The notes under the pieces: generated by a model
Told to the model about the DNA's origin: nothing
Seen by the model: the letters and a program-made list of their open reading frames with translations, nothing else
The model's database searches: none
Shown: in pieces, positions 33,342-42,060 of the stretch
Numbering within the stretch: position 1 is the first letter of the stretch
Layout of the letters: each line of letters begins with the position of its first letter
Position numbers and translations under genes: made by a program
Assembly (NCBI RefSeq): GCF_001307155.1
Contig: NZ_CP012830.1
Location: 4,152,501-4,216,500 of the forward strand
Reading direction: 5' to 3'
From: Pseudomonas fluorescens
Lineage (GTDB): Bacteria > Pseudomonadota > Gammaproteobacteria > Pseudomonadales > Pseudomonadaceae
DNA: 64,000 nt

Positions 33342-34475
33342 ATGAAAGTCGACTGGGATATTTTCTGCACGGTCGTCGACAACTACGGCGACATCGGCGT
33401 GACCTGGCGTCTGGCTCGACAATTGGTGGCCGAACATCACTGCGCAGTACGGCTGTGGGTCGATGACCTGCGGGCGTTCGAACGCTTGTGCCCGGAACTC
33501 GACATCAGTGCTGCCCGGCAGTGGCAGCAAGGCGTCGAGGTCTGCCATTGGCCGGCCGACTGGGCGCCGACAGAGGCCGCCGATGTGGTGATCGCTGCAT
33601 TCGCCTGCCAGTTGCCGCATGCCTATATGGAGGCAATGGCGGCGCGCGAAAAGACTCCGCTGTGGATGAACCTCGATTATTTGAGTGCCGAAGACTGGAT
33701 CGTCGGCTGCCATGGCTTGCCGTCGGTGAAGTACAAACAGGTGCAGAAGTACTTCTTCTTCCCGGGGTTTCAGGCGGGTACCGGCGGTTTGCTGCGTGAG
33801 CGCGGGTTGCTGGAACGGCGCGAGCAGTTTCAACACAGCACTGAGGCTCAGCGCGAATTCCTGCAAGGGCTGGGCGTCGATCGCGCCGACGGTGCACGGC
33901 TGATTTCGTTGTTTGCCTACGAGAATGCCGGATTGGCCGATTGGCTGGACGTCATGGCGGGCGACGTTCATTCCACTCATCTGCTGGTGCCCGAGGGCCG
34001 GATCCTGGGCGACGTCGAGCGCTGGCTGGGCGTTGAAGGGCTTGGTGTCGGCGCATTACAGGTGCGCGGGGCGTTGACCGTGCAGGTGTTGCCGTTCGTC
34101 CGGCAGGATCAATATGACCTGCTGCTGTGGTGTTGTGATTTCAATGCGGTGCGTGGAGAGGACTCGTTCGTCCGCGCGCAATGGGCGGCCCGGCCAATGC
34201 TGTGGCATATTTATCAACAGGAAGAAGATGTCCACCTGGACAAACTCGAAGCCTTTCTGACGCTGTACACCGCAGGCCTTTCACCGGCGGCAAAAGCCGC
34301 GCTCGTCGGGTTATGGCGAGCCTGGAACACGGGCGCTGGAATGGCTCAGGCATGGGTTGCGGCACAGGAACACTGGCCAGAACTGCAAAAGCACGCCCAG
34401 GCATGGTGTCTGGAACAGGCTTTGCAGGCCGATCTTGCTTCGGCGCTGGTGCAGTTTTACCTAAATTGGATATGA
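33342..34475 (+). CDS. earP: EF-P arginine rhamnosyltransferase EarP
   Basis: EarP transfers rhamnose from dTDP-rhamnose to an arginine of elongation factor P. The 377-residue protein follows the family from its start MKVDWDIFCTVVDNYGDIGV, with the conserved acid in NYGDIGVTWRLARQL, through PFVRQDQYDLLLWCCDFNAVRGEDSFVRAQWA near the C-terminus, where the dTDP-rhamnose binding residues lie. It is a GT-B type inverting glycosyltransferase. The efp gene, its substrate, is 48 bases downstream. GGAG at 33332-33335 precedes the start. Confidence 0.95.
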   Translation: MKVDWDIFCTVVDNYGDIGVTWRLARQLVAEHHCAVRLWVDDLRAFERLCPELDISAARQWQQGVEVCHWPADWAPTEAADVVIAAFACQLPHAYMEAMAAREKTPLWMNLDYLSAEDWIVGCHGLPSVKYKQVQKYFFFPGFQAGTGGLLRERGLLERREQFQHSTEAQREFLQGLGVDRADGARLISLFAYENAGLADWLDVMAGDVHSTHLLVPEGRILGDVERWLGVEGLGVGALQVRGALTVQVLPFVRQDQYDLLLWCCDFNAVRGEDSFVRAQWAARPMLWHIYQQEEDVHLDKLEAFLTLYTAGLSPAAKAALVGLWRAWNTGAGMAQAWVAAQEHWPELQKHAQAWCLEQALQADLASALVQFYLNWI

Positions 34476-34523
34476 TACGCGGCCTAGATTTTTGTAAATC
34501 CCATCCAAATTCGGATATTCGCA

Positions 34524-35093
34524 ATGAAAACTGGTAAAGAACTGAAACCCGGTACGGTGATCCGTCTCGAAAACGACCCTTGGCTGGTTCAGAAAGCTGA
34601 ATTCACCAAGTCCGGTCGTAACAGCGCGATCATGAAGACCAAGCTGAAAAACCTGCTGACCGGTTACAAGACCGAGATCGTTTACAGCGCTGACGACAAA
34701 CTGGACGACGTAATCCTCGACCGCAAAGAAGCGACCCTGTCGTTCATCAGCGGCGACACCTACACGTTCATGGACACCACTGACTACACCATGTACGAGC
34801 TGAACGCCGAAGACATCGAAGCTGTTCTGCCTTTCGTTGAAGAAGGCATGACCGATGTTTGCGAAGCGATCTTCTTCGAAGAGCGTCTGGTTTCCGTAGA
34901 ACTGCCGACCACTATCGTGCGTCAGGTTGACTACACCGAAGGTTCCGCTCGCGGTGACACTTCCGGCAAGGTGATGAAGCCTGCCAAACTGAAGAACGGT
35001 ACCGAACTGTCGGTTGCCGACTTCATCGAAATCGGCGACATGATCGAGATCGATACCCGCGAAGGCGGTTCTTACAAAGGCCGCGCTAAATAA
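34524..35093 (+). CDS. efp: Translation elongation factor P
   Basis: EF-P relieves ribosomes stalled at polyproline. The 189-residue protein has three beta-barrel domains. The acceptor loop reads KSGRNSA with Arg32, the site that EarP rhamnosylates, instead of the lysine used by the EpmA-type pathway. Codon use is strongly biased, in keeping with high expression. It has a weak GGAT ribosome site and may also have its own promoter in the 48 bases after earP. A terminator follows. Confidence 0.96.
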   Translation: MKTGKELKPGTVIRLENDPWLVQKAEFTKSGRNSAIMKTKLKNLLTGYKTEIVYSADDKLDDVILDRKEATLSFISGDTYTFMDTTDYTMYELNAEDIEAVLPFVEEGMTDVCEAIFFEERLVSVELPTTIVRQVDYTEGSARGDTSGKVMKPAKLKNGTELSVADFIEIGDMIEIDTREGGSYKGRAK

Positions 35094-35116
35094 GCGCAGT
35101 TTTTTGCAGGAAAGAA

Positions 35117-35145
35117 AAAGCCCGACCATCGAGTCGGGCTTTTTT
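35117..35145 (+). terminator. Rho-independent terminator of efp
   Basis: AAAGCCCGAC, a six-base loop and GTCGGGCTTT end in a T-run 24 bases after the efp stop. It may also receive the converging ohr transcript. Confidence 0.92.
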
Positions 35146-35170
35146 GTGTGCGTCTGTTGGGTGCGAACAC

Positions 35171-35590
35171 TCAGACAGTGACGTGCAGGCGAACGTCTAC
35201 ATTGCCGCGCGTGGCGTTGGAGTACGGGCAGACCTGGTGCGCGGCGTCGACCAGCGATTGCGCGTCGGCCTGTTCCACGCCTGGTAGGCTGACGTGCAGG
35301 TCGATGTCGAGACCGAAACCACCTGGAATCTGGCCAATCCCGACGTGAGCGGTGATCGAGGCATCATCAGGGATTTTGCGCTTGGTCTGGCTGGCGACGA
35401 ATTTCAGTGCGCCAATGAAGCATGCGGAGTAACCGGCCGCGAACAGTTGCTCAGGGTTGGTCGCCGCACCGCCGGCACCGCCGAGTTCTTTTGGCGTGGC
35501 GAGCTTGACGTCGAGGATGTTGTCGCTGGAAACGGCGCGACCATCACGGCCACCGGTAGCGGTTGCAACTGCGGTATAGAGAGTTTGCAT
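35171..35590 (-). CDS. ohr: Organic hydroperoxide resistance protein Ohr
   Basis: Ohr is a lipoamide-dependent thiol peroxidase that reduces fatty acid and other organic hydroperoxides. The 139-residue protein has peroxidatic Cys57 (GYSACF) and resolving Cys121 (QVCPYSNATRGN), and the family start MQTLYTAVATATGGRDG. It is transcribed in the same direction as ohrR but is separated from it by 303 bases including a REP. Three similar GCGC-centred repeats in its leader are candidate OhrR sites. Confidence 0.95.
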   Translation of the reverse strand: MQTLYTAVATATGGRDGRAVSSDNILDVKLATPKELGGAGGAATNPEQLFAAGYSACFIGALKFVASQTKRKIPDDASITAHVGIGQIPGGFGLDIDLHVSLPGVEQADAQSLVDAAHQVCPYSNATRGNVDVRLHVTV

Positions 35591-35615
35591 GGTATGGGCC
35601 TCGTTCGAATTTTAT

Positions 35616-35685
35616 TTTGCGCTAAAGGTTTGCGCGCTAAGTAATTGCGAAATAAATGTAGCTCGCGAATGTTTTGCGCGCAATA
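35616..35685 (-). promoter_or_regulatory. Candidate OhrR operators in front of ohr
   Basis: Three similar sequences occur within 70 bases: TTTGCGCTAAA (35616-35626), TTTGCGCGCTAAG (35629-35641) and TTTGCGCGCAATA (35673-35685), each near-palindromic about GCGC. The surroundings are AT-rich. They occupy the place where the ohr promoter would be, so they are candidate sites for the OhrR repressor encoded upstream. The sequence repeat is clear; the binding is inferred. Confidence 0.5.
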
Positions 35686-35810
35686 TAATTTTTAAAAATG
35701 TTTGTCGAAGGCAGACTGGCAAGTGGATACATGCGCCTGGAAGTATTGAGCTAGAGGTGCTGGCGGGGGATATGTGAGGAGAGAGATTTTTATCTCAAGG
35801 CAGCCGTCTT

Positions 35811-35862
35811 CGTGGGCAAGCCCTGCTCCTACAAACCTGTAGGAGCAGGGCTTGCCCGCGAT
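35811..35862. repeat. REP inverted pair between ohrR and ohr
   Basis: CGTGGGCAAGCCCTGCTCCT and its complement are separated by only a few bases, forming a tight hairpin of about 23-bp arms. The element lies after the ohrR stop. Confidence 0.88.
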
Positions 35863-35893
35863 GAACGATGACGCGGTAGCTCAGGCAGCCCGC

Positions 35894-36355
35894 TCAGAGG
35901 CTCTCTTGCAGATGACTGCGCAGATTTTGCAGATCGGCCTGCAGTTTGCGCATTTGTTCCAGGGTCTGGCCGCTGGCGCCGAGGATGCACGGCGGAATCT
36001 CTCGGGCTTTTTCCCGCAGGGCGCGACCTTGTTCGGTCAGCTCGACAATCACCACGCGTTCATCTTCGCGGCTGCGGGTGCGGCTCAGCAGGCCTTCGGC
36101 TTCCAGGCGTTTGAGCAGTGGCGTCAGGGAGCCGGGATCGGTCAGCAGGCGCGTGCTGATTTCGCCGACGGTCAGCCCGTCGCGCTCCCACAGCACCATC
36201 ATTGCCAGGTATTGCGGATAGGTCAGGCCCAGTGCTTGCAACAAGGGTTTGTAGACCTTGGTCATCAGCAGTGAGGTTGAGTGCAGGGCAAAGCACAGCT
36301 GGTTATCCAGCAGCAGGTTGTCGCAGTTGTCCGGGGTGTTGCGTTGGGTGTTCAT
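35894..36355 (-). CDS. ohrR: MarR-family organic hydroperoxide regulator OhrR
   Basis: OhrR represses ohr and is inactivated when a reactive cysteine is oxidised. The 153-residue protein has the sensing cysteine at position 21 (LDNQLCFALHS) and the MarR winged helix with TYPQYLAMMVLWERDGLTVGEI and DPGSLTPLLKRLEAEGL. The ATG at 36355 is preferred: AAGG lies 7 bases upstream. A paralogue, OspR, is at 50440-50901. The gene is divergent from the TauE-type exporter gene. Confidence 0.92.
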   Translation of the reverse strand: MNTQRNTPDNCDNLLLDNQLCFALHSTSLLMTKVYKPLLQALGLTYPQYLAMMVLWERDGLTVGEISTRLLTDPGSLTPLLKRLEAEGLLSRTRSREDERVVIVELTEQGRALREKAREIPPCILGASGQTLEQMRKLQADLQNLRSHLQESL

Positions 36356-36461
36356 GTCTAAACCTTGATCATTCATCGTCATGAATTTAGCGGTCGAGTC
36401 TTTAATGCGCCAGATAATTTTTGGTTTAGGATGCGAGGCCTGATTTGAGAGGGAGTCGTCA

Positions 36462-37211
36462 GTGATTGAGTTAGTCATGTATCTGGTGCTCGGCGCTGCG
36501 CTGGGCACTGTCGGCGGTGTGTTCGGGATTGGCGGTGGTTTGATCGCGATTCCCGCGTTGGGCGTGTTGTTCGGTCTGGATCAGCAAATTGCCCAGGGCA
36601 CGGCGCTGGTCATGGTGGTGCCTAACGTGATGCTGGCGCTGTGGCGCTATCATCAGCGCAATCGCATCGAACTGCGCCACGCATTGCCGCTGGCTTCGAT
36701 GGGCTTCTGCTTTGCCTGGATCGGCTCGATCTGGGCGGTGGGCATTGATGCACAGCTGATGCGCATCGGTTTTGTAGCGTTCCTGATCGCCTTGTCGGCC
36801 TACAACTTGTTGCGCATGTTCATGGCCACTGCGCCGGCTGCCTCGCAGATGCGTTACTCGTGGCCTTGGCTGGGTGTGTTGGGCGCAGCGTCGGGGACCA
36901 TGGGCGGGTTATTCGGCGTGGGCGGCGCGGTGGTGGCGACGCCGGTGCTCACCAGCCTGTTCGGCACCACGCAAGTGGTGGCTCAAGGGTTGTCATTGGC
37001 GCTGGCCTTGCCCAGCACCGGCGTCACGCTGGTGACTTACGCGCTCCATCATCAAGTGAACTGGAGCATCGCACTGCCGATGGCCGTCGGCGGTTTACTG
37101 AGCATCAGCTGGGGCGTGAAGATCGCCCACGCCATGCCGGAGCGTTTGCTGCGCGGGTTGTTCTGCGCCTTTCTGGTGCTCTGCGCGGTGATGCTCGCCT
37201 TTAAAGTTTGA
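36462..37211 (+). CDS. TauE/SafE family membrane exporter
   Basis: The 249-residue protein has about eight membrane segments in two repeats, each with a glycine-rich TauE/SafE signature: GTVGGVFGIGGGLIAIP near the N-terminus and GTMGGLFGVGGAVVATPVL in the middle. The family is linked to export of sulfite, sulfoacetate or other small organosulfur anions; the substrate here is unknown. The GTG start follows GGGAG by 6 bases. Its stop overlaps the end of the convergent LysR gene by 11 bases. Confidence 0.88.
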   Translation: MIELVMYLVLGAALGTVGGVFGIGGGLIAIPALGVLFGLDQQIAQGTALVMVVPNVMLALWRYHQRNRIELRHALPLASMGFCFAWIGSIWAVGIDAQLMRIGFVAFLIALSAYNLLRMFMATAPAASQMRYSWPWLGVLGAASGTMGGLFGVGGAVVATPVLTSLFGTTQVVAQGLSLALALPSTGVTLVTYALHHQVNWSIALPMAVGGLLSISWGVKIAHAMPERLLRGLFCAFLVLCAVMLAFKV

Positions 37212-38082
37212 AGCCTTCGACAATGTGCTCCGCCAGGCATTCGGTGATGGGTGAAGGGTTGTTCAGGTTGCGCACCAGCATGATGCTGGCTTCGGGCAAC
37301 AAGGGCAGGCCTTCAGCCTCGCCGAGGATGCGCATGTCCTGGGTGATCAGGCTTTCCAGTTGCGCGGTGACCGCCAGCCCGGCGCTGACCACCGCCATGA
37401 TCGCCGACAGGCTCGAACTGTTGTAGGCGATCCGGTACTCGCGCCCGGAAGCGTCTAGCGCATTGCAGGCCCAAAGCCTGCAAAAACAATCACTGTTGAA
37501 CATCGCCAGAGGCAGCGGCGTCTGCTCGTTGGGGTTGAAGCACTGCGCCTGCGCCCAGACAAACCGCTCCTTGCGCAGCAACTGGCCGATCTCGCTGCCG
37601 GGTTCGCGGGTGACGATCGACAGGTCCAGGTCCTGACGCAGCAATAGCTGCTTGGATGACTCGCAATGGACTTCGATCTGGATCAGCGGATAGGCCTGGG
37701 CAAAGCGCGAGAGGATGCCCGGCAAGAAACGCATGACATAGTCATCCGGGGTGCCGATGCGCACCGTGCCGACCATGTGTGGCTCACGCAGGGTGTTGAA
37801 CACTTCGCTGTGGAGTTTCAGGATCCGCCGGGCATAACCGAGCAACACCTGACCCTCGGCGGTCAGCTTCACCTGACGGCCGTCGCGCTGAAACAACTGG
37901 CGTTGCAGCACATCCTCTTCCAGCCGTTTCATCTGCATGCTCACCGCCGATTGCGTGCGATTGACCAGCTCGCCAGCGCGGGTGAAACCACCCTGGTCGG
38001 CAATGGCAACGAAGGTGCGCAGGACTTCCGTATCGATACTCGGGTAGTGGCTCAATTCATCAATCTCAGAGATGTATTGCAT
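37201..38082 (-). CDS. LysR-type transcriptional regulator
   Basis: The 293-residue protein has the N-terminal helix-turn-helix (SIDTEVLRTFVAIADQGGFTRAGELVNRTQSAVSMQMKRLEE) and a substrate-binding domain. Its target is unknown. The divergent DUF1127 gene 67 bases away and the convergent exporter gene are the natural candidates. No clear ribosome site precedes either ATG (38082 or 38091); the first shown matches the usual N-terminus MQYISEIDELSHY of related regulators. Confidence 0.87.
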   Translation of the reverse strand: MQYISEIDELSHYPSIDTEVLRTFVAIADQGGFTRAGELVNRTQSAVSMQMKRLEEDVLQRQLFQRDGRQVKLTAEGQVLLGYARRILKLHSEVFNTLREPHMVGTVRIGTPDDYVMRFLPGILSRFAQAYPLIQIEVHCESSKQLLLRQDLDLSIVTREPGSEIGQLLRKERFVWAQAQCFNPNEQTPLPLAMFNSDCFCRLWACNALDASGREYRIAYNSSSLSAIMAVVSAGLAVTAQLESLITQDMRILGEAEGLPLLPEASIMLVRNLNNPSPITECLAEHIVEGFKL

Positions 38083-38149
38083 AAGAAACATTCGTTGGAT
38101 TGATCTTAGCTCCGGCGCGAGACTTCAGTCATCTACAACGGAGGGCAAG

Positions 38150-38368
38150 ATGATGAAAGGTCAAAAAGGTTATGTGCTGGTTGGAAAGTTTCACGGGTTT
38201 TCCCTGGGCCATTGGCTGGAAAAAATCGTCCGCTGGCATGAACTTCATCGTGAGCGCGCTTTGCTGGCGAGCATGAGTGATGAGGCGCTCAAGGATATCG
38301 GTATCAGCCGCGCCGATGTCGAGCATGAAGTCGTCCGGCCATTCTGGGATGACCCGATGCACAAATGA
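38150..38368 (+). CDS. DUF1127 domain small protein
   Basis: The 72-residue protein has a C-terminal DUF1127 domain: HRERALLASMSDEALKDIGISRADVEHEV. These short basic/acidic proteins are widespread in proteobacteria and several act in RNA or metabolic regulation, but this one is uncharacterised. GGAGGG (38140-38145) serves either of two adjacent ATGs (38150, 38153). Its promoter must share the short gap with the divergent LysR gene. Confidence 0.82.
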   Translation: MMKGQKGYVLVGKFHGFSLGHWLEKIVRWHELHRERALLASMSDEALKDIGISRADVEHEVVRPFWDDPMHK

Positions 38369-38432
38369 GTACCGAACCGCTACACAAGCAGCTTCACACT
38401 GAGGTAGTTTGCGAGCAGACAAGGAGATGCAC

Positions 38433-39662
38433 ATGCCCGCAGAACTGTCCTTATCCCTCAAGCAGGCTCGGCGTCTGGCACTGGCCGCCCAGGGTTTCAC
38501 CGGGCGCCAGCCGCCAGCGGCGGTCAAGCCCGCTCAGCTCAACCGCCTGATCGAACGCTTGGGTATTCTGCAAATCGATTCGGTCAACGCACTGGTGCGC
38601 TCGCACTATCTTCCGCTGTTCTCGCGTCTTGGCAACTACTCCGCCGACTTGCTCGACCAGGCCGCCTGGAGCCAGGGCCGACGGCGTACGTTGTTCGAGT
38701 ATTGGGGGCATGAAGCGTCGTTGTTGCCGCTGTCGATGTATCCCTTGATGCGTTGGCGCATGCAGCGCGCGGCGCAAGGCGAGGGGATCTATCAGCAACT
38801 GGCGCGATTCGGTCGCGAACAGCAAGAGACCATTCGCCGCGTCCTGGCTTCAGTCCAGGAGCTGGGTGCACTCGGCGCTGGCAGTTTGTCGACGCGCCAG
38901 GAGCGGGCCGGTCCGTGGTGGGATTGGAGCGCTGAAAAGCATGCACTGGAATGGTTGTTCGCTGCCGGCGAAGTGACGGTGGCGGGGCGTCGCGGTTTTG
39001 AGCGTCTTTACGACTTGCCGGAACGGGTGATTCCCGAATCGATACTCAAGCAACCGCTGCTCGGCGAAACCGAGGCGCAACGCGGATTGCTGTTGCATGC
39101 AGCCAATGCGTTGGGTGTCGGCACGGAAAAGGATCTGCGCGACTATTTTCGTTTGGGTCTGACCGAGTGCCGCAACGGCCTGGCCGAGCTGGTTGAAAAT
39201 GGTGAGTTGCTGGTGTGCGGGGTGCAGGGCTGGAAGCAACCGGCATACTGCCTGCCGGAGCCAAAAGTGCCGCGTAAGGTTGAAGCCAGTGCGTTGCTTT
39301 CACCGTTTGATTCGTTGATCTGGGAACGCAGTCGAACCGAGCGGTTGTTCGATTTTCGTTATCGACTGGAAATCTACACGCCACCAGACAAGCGGGTTTA
39401 CGGCTATTACGTGCTGCCGTTTTTGCACAACGAGCGGATTGCCGCGCGGGTCGATCTTCGAGCGGAACGGGCGTTGGGTCGATTGGCAGTGCATGCGGTG
39501 CACGAAGAAGAGCAAGGCCTGGATGAGCAGGGGATGCAGGCGTTGGCGGCGAATCTTCGGCAGATGGCCGATTGGTTGGGGTTGGAGCAGATTCAGCTCA
39601 ATTGCCCGCGGACCAGTGCGGCGCGGTTGCGGGTGGCGTTGACGCAGATTGGCGGTGCCTGA
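38433..39662 (+). CDS. YcaQ-type winged-helix DNA glycosylase
   Basis: The 409-residue protein belongs to the HTH_42 (YcaQ) family. E. coli YcaQ/AlkX unhooks interstrand cross-links by DNA glycosylase action. The family features LGILQIDSVNALVRSHYLPLFSRLG (about 45-70), FEYWGHEASLLP and the C-terminal RLFDFRYRLEIYTP...YYVLPFL are present, the QID and EYWGH stretches being likely active-site parts. AAGGAGA at 38421-38427 fixes ATG 38433. Function is inferred from family. Confidence 0.85.
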   Translation: MPAELSLSLKQARRLALAAQGFTGRQPPAAVKPAQLNRLIERLGILQIDSVNALVRSHYLPLFSRLGNYSADLLDQAAWSQGRRRTLFEYWGHEASLLPLSMYPLMRWRMQRAAQGEGIYQQLARFGREQQETIRRVLASVQELGALGAGSLSTRQERAGPWWDWSAEKHALEWLFAAGEVTVAGRRGFERLYDLPERVIPESILKQPLLGETEAQRGLLLHAANALGVGTEKDLRDYFRLGLTECRNGLAELVENGELLVCGVQGWKQPAYCLPEPKVPRKVEASALLSPFDSLIWERSRTERLFDFRYRLEIYTPPDKRVYGYYVLPFLHNERIAARVDLRAERALGRLAVHAVHEEEQGLDEQGMQALAANLRQMADWLGLEQIQLNCPRTSAARLRVALTQIGGA

Positions 39663-39668
39663 GCTGAC

Positions 39669-39758
39669 GCCTTCGCGAGCAAGCCTGGCTCCTACGGGTT
39701 AGGGTTGTTACGGCCAACCTCATTCTCTGTAGGAGCCAAGCTTGCTCGCGATGGCGGT
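39669..39758. repeat. REP inverted pair (diverged)
   Basis: CTTCGCGAGCAAGCCTGGCTCC and the facing GGAGCCAAGCTTGCTCGCGATGG flank about 35 bases. It is the GAGCAAGC variant of the GGGCAAGC family and lies between convergent ycaQ-like and DAHP synthase genes. Confidence 0.8.
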
Positions 39759-39785
39759 GTGTCAGGCAACACAAGGCTTACAGAT

Positions 39786-41132
39786 TCAGCGCCGAACCTG
39801 CTTCAGGGTCTCGGCAATCAAGAACGCCAGCTCCAGCGACTGATCGGCATTCATCCGCGGGTCGCAATGGGTGTGGTAACGGTCCGACAAACCATCTTCG
39901 GTGATCGGCCGTGCACCGCCGATGCATTCGGTGACATTCTGCCCGGTCATCTCGATATGAATGCCGCCGGCATAGGTGCCTTCCGCTTCGTGAACCTGGA
40001 AGAACTGCTTCACCTCGCCGAGGATCTGCGCGAAATCCCGGGTCTTGTAGCCGCTGCTGGCCTTGATGGTGTTGCCGTGCATCGGGTCGCTGCTCCAGAG
40101 CACTTTCTTGCCTTCGCGTTCGACCGCACGAATCAGCTGTGGCAGATGGTCGCCGACCTTGTTTGCGCCCATCCGCGCGATCAGGTTCAGGCGGCCTGGA
40201 TCGTTGTCGGGGTTGAGCACATCGATCAGGCGAATCAGTTCTTCGGGGTTCATGGACGGGCCGACCTTGACCCCGATCGGGTTGTTCACCCCGCGCAGGA
40301 ACTCGACATGAGCGCCGTCGAGCTGACGCGTGCGATCGCCGATCCACAGCATGTGCGCCGAGCAATCGTAGTAATCGTTGGTCAGGCTGTCGCGGCGTAC
40401 GAAGGCTTCTTCGTAGTTCAACAGCAGCGCTTCGTGGGCGGTGAAGAAACTGGTTTCGCGCAATTGCGGCGAGCTGTCCATGCCGCAGGCGCGCATGAAC
40501 GCCAGGGTTTCATCGATACGGTCGGCCAGGTGGCTGTACTTTTCGGCCAGCGCCGAGTTGGCGATGAAGTCCAGGTTCCATTTATGCACTTGATGCAAGT
40601 CGGCAAAACCGCCCTGGGCAAAGGCCCGCAGCAGGTTCAGGGTCGCGGTGGACTGGTGATAGGACTGCAACAGGCGATCCGGGTCGGGGACGCGGCTTTT
40701 TTCATCGAAACCGATACCGTTGACGATGTCGCCGCGGTAGGCCGGCAGGGTCACGCCGTTGATGGTTTCGTCATTGGACGAGCGCGGTTTCGCGAACTGC
40801 CCGGCCATACGCCCGACTTTTACCACCGGACAACCGGCAGCGAAGGTCATGACGATCGCCATTTGCAGCAGGACTTTGAAGGTGTCACGGATTTTTGCCG
40901 CCGAGAATTCGGCGAAGCTTTCCGCGCAATCGCCGCCTTGCAGCAGAAACGCCCGGCCCTGGGTCACCTCGGCAAACTGACGACGCAACTCCCGGGCCTC
41001 ACCGGCAAACACCAATGGCGGATAACTGGCCAGGCTTTGCTCGACCTGTTGCAAATGCGCAGCGTCAGGGTAGTGGGGTTGTTGCTGGATCGGCAGGGCG
41101 CGCCAGCTGTCAGGACTCCAGGGTTGGCTCAT
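39786..41132 (-). CDS. Type II 3-deoxy-7-phosphoheptulonate (DAHP) synthase
   Basis: This 448-residue enzyme belongs to the plant-like type II family (same reaction as the type I gene at 26720, different sequence). Family motifs are LLQGGDCAESFAEFS, VKVGRMAGQFAKPRSS, RETSFFTAHEALLLNYEEA, SAHMLWIGDRTRQLDGAHVEF and SSDPMHGNTI, which contain the metal ligands and the PEP and E4P binding residues. It appears equivalent to P. aeruginosa PA2843. Start ATG 41132 has a weak AGAG site. It may supply a phenazine- or aromatic-specific flux; that is not shown. Confidence 0.93.
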   Translation of the reverse strand: MSQPWSPDSWRALPIQQQPHYPDAAHLQQVEQSLASYPPLVFAGEARELRRQFAEVTQGRAFLLQGGDCAESFAEFSAAKIRDTFKVLLQMAIVMTFAAGCPVVKVGRMAGQFAKPRSSNDETINGVTLPAYRGDIVNGIGFDEKSRVPDPDRLLQSYHQSTATLNLLRAFAQGGFADLHQVHKWNLDFIANSALAEKYSHLADRIDETLAFMRACGMDSSPQLRETSFFTAHEALLLNYEEAFVRRDSLTNDYYDCSAHMLWIGDRTRQLDGAHVEFLRGVNNPIGVKVGPSMNPEELIRLIDVLNPDNDPGRLNLIARMGANKVGDHLPQLIRAVEREGKKVLWSSDPMHGNTIKASSGYKTRDFAQILGEVKQFFQVHEAEGTYAGGIHIEMTGQNVTECIGGARPITEDGLSDRYHTHCDPRMNADQSLELAFLIAETLKQVRR

Positions 41133-41288
41133 CGTGGACTCTAATGTTTTACGATCGGACGTTTATGTTATCAGCAATTAGTGCGTGACCTGTTCCCGAA
41201 GCTTGGCGGACAATCGCGCCTTTGCCGCACCAAGCGGAACGAATGATTGCGTTGCCGGGGATCAACCCGACAACGACCAGGAGACGAA

Positions 41289-42044
41289 ATGACTGAGGAG
41301 CGCGTCGAGCATCTGCTCGCCGAGGTGCACGATGAATTCGGCATGATCCGGGTGCTGGAAGTGGCGGATTACCGTTTTCTCGAATTTGGTGATGCCATCG
41401 AGCAGAGCTGCGTGTTCACTGCCGATCCGAGCTGGCTCGAGTACGACTACACCCGCGCGATGCTGATTGGTGCGCTGTGCCATGAGCAGCCGGAAAGCGC
41501 GCTGTTTCTCGGCCTGGGGGCGGGCACCCTGACTCAGGCGTGCCTGAAGTTCCTGCCGCTGGAAGACGTCGAAGCGATCGAGTTGCGCCCAGACGTACCG
41601 CGCCTGGCCATCGAGTACCTGGGGCTGGACGACGATCCTCGTCTGTATATCCGCATCGGCGACGCCCTTGAGTTGCTCGAGACCGCTGAGTCGGCGGATC
41701 TGATTTTCGTCGACCTTTATACCGATGTCGGGCCGGGTGTCGGCCATTTGGCCTGGGGCTTTCTGGAAAACTGTCAGAAACGCCTGAACCCGGGCGGCTG
41801 GCTGGTGATCAATCAATGGGCGACCGATGACGGCAAGCCACTGGGTGCGGCATTACTACGTGGGCTCTATCACCGGCATTATTGGGAGCTGCCGGTGAAG
41901 GAGGGCAACGTGATCCTGATCGTGCCAGCCGACCTTGACCAGGAACTGGACATGCAAGGATTGACCGCCCGCGCCGAAGCGCTGGCGCCGCGGTTGGGGT
42001 ATTCGCTGCAATCGCTGATCAAGGCGATTCGCCCGGCGACGTGA
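41289..42044 (+). CDS. Spermidine-synthase-like methyltransferase-fold protein
   Basis: The 251-residue protein has the Rossmann core of the spermidine synthase family: LFLGLGAGTLTQACLKFLPLEDVEAIELRPDV (about 80-110) and ADLIFVDLYTDVGPG. It lacks the full polyamine-synthase gate-keeping segment and is shorter than SpeE, so I call it spermidine synthase-like rather than SpeE. AGGAGAC precedes ATG 41289. It is divergent from the type II DAHP synthase gene. Confidence 0.78.
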   Translation: MTEERVEHLLAEVHDEFGMIRVLEVADYRFLEFGDAIEQSCVFTADPSWLEYDYTRAMLIGALCHEQPESALFLGLGAGTLTQACLKFLPLEDVEAIELRPDVPRLAIEYLGLDDDPRLYIRIGDALELLETAESADLIFVDLYTDVGPGVGHLAWGFLENCQKRLNPGGWLVINQWATDDGKPLGAALLRGLYHRHYWELPVKEGNVILIVPADLDQELDMQGLTARAEALAPRLGYSLQSLIKAIRPAT

Positions 42045-42060
42045 ATTCTGGCGAGCCACT

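Noticed and set aside
39705..41144. 479-codon plus-strand frame opposite the type II DAHP synthase gene.
   Set aside because: It is an antisense shadow; the minus-strand protein has full family motifs while this one has none.
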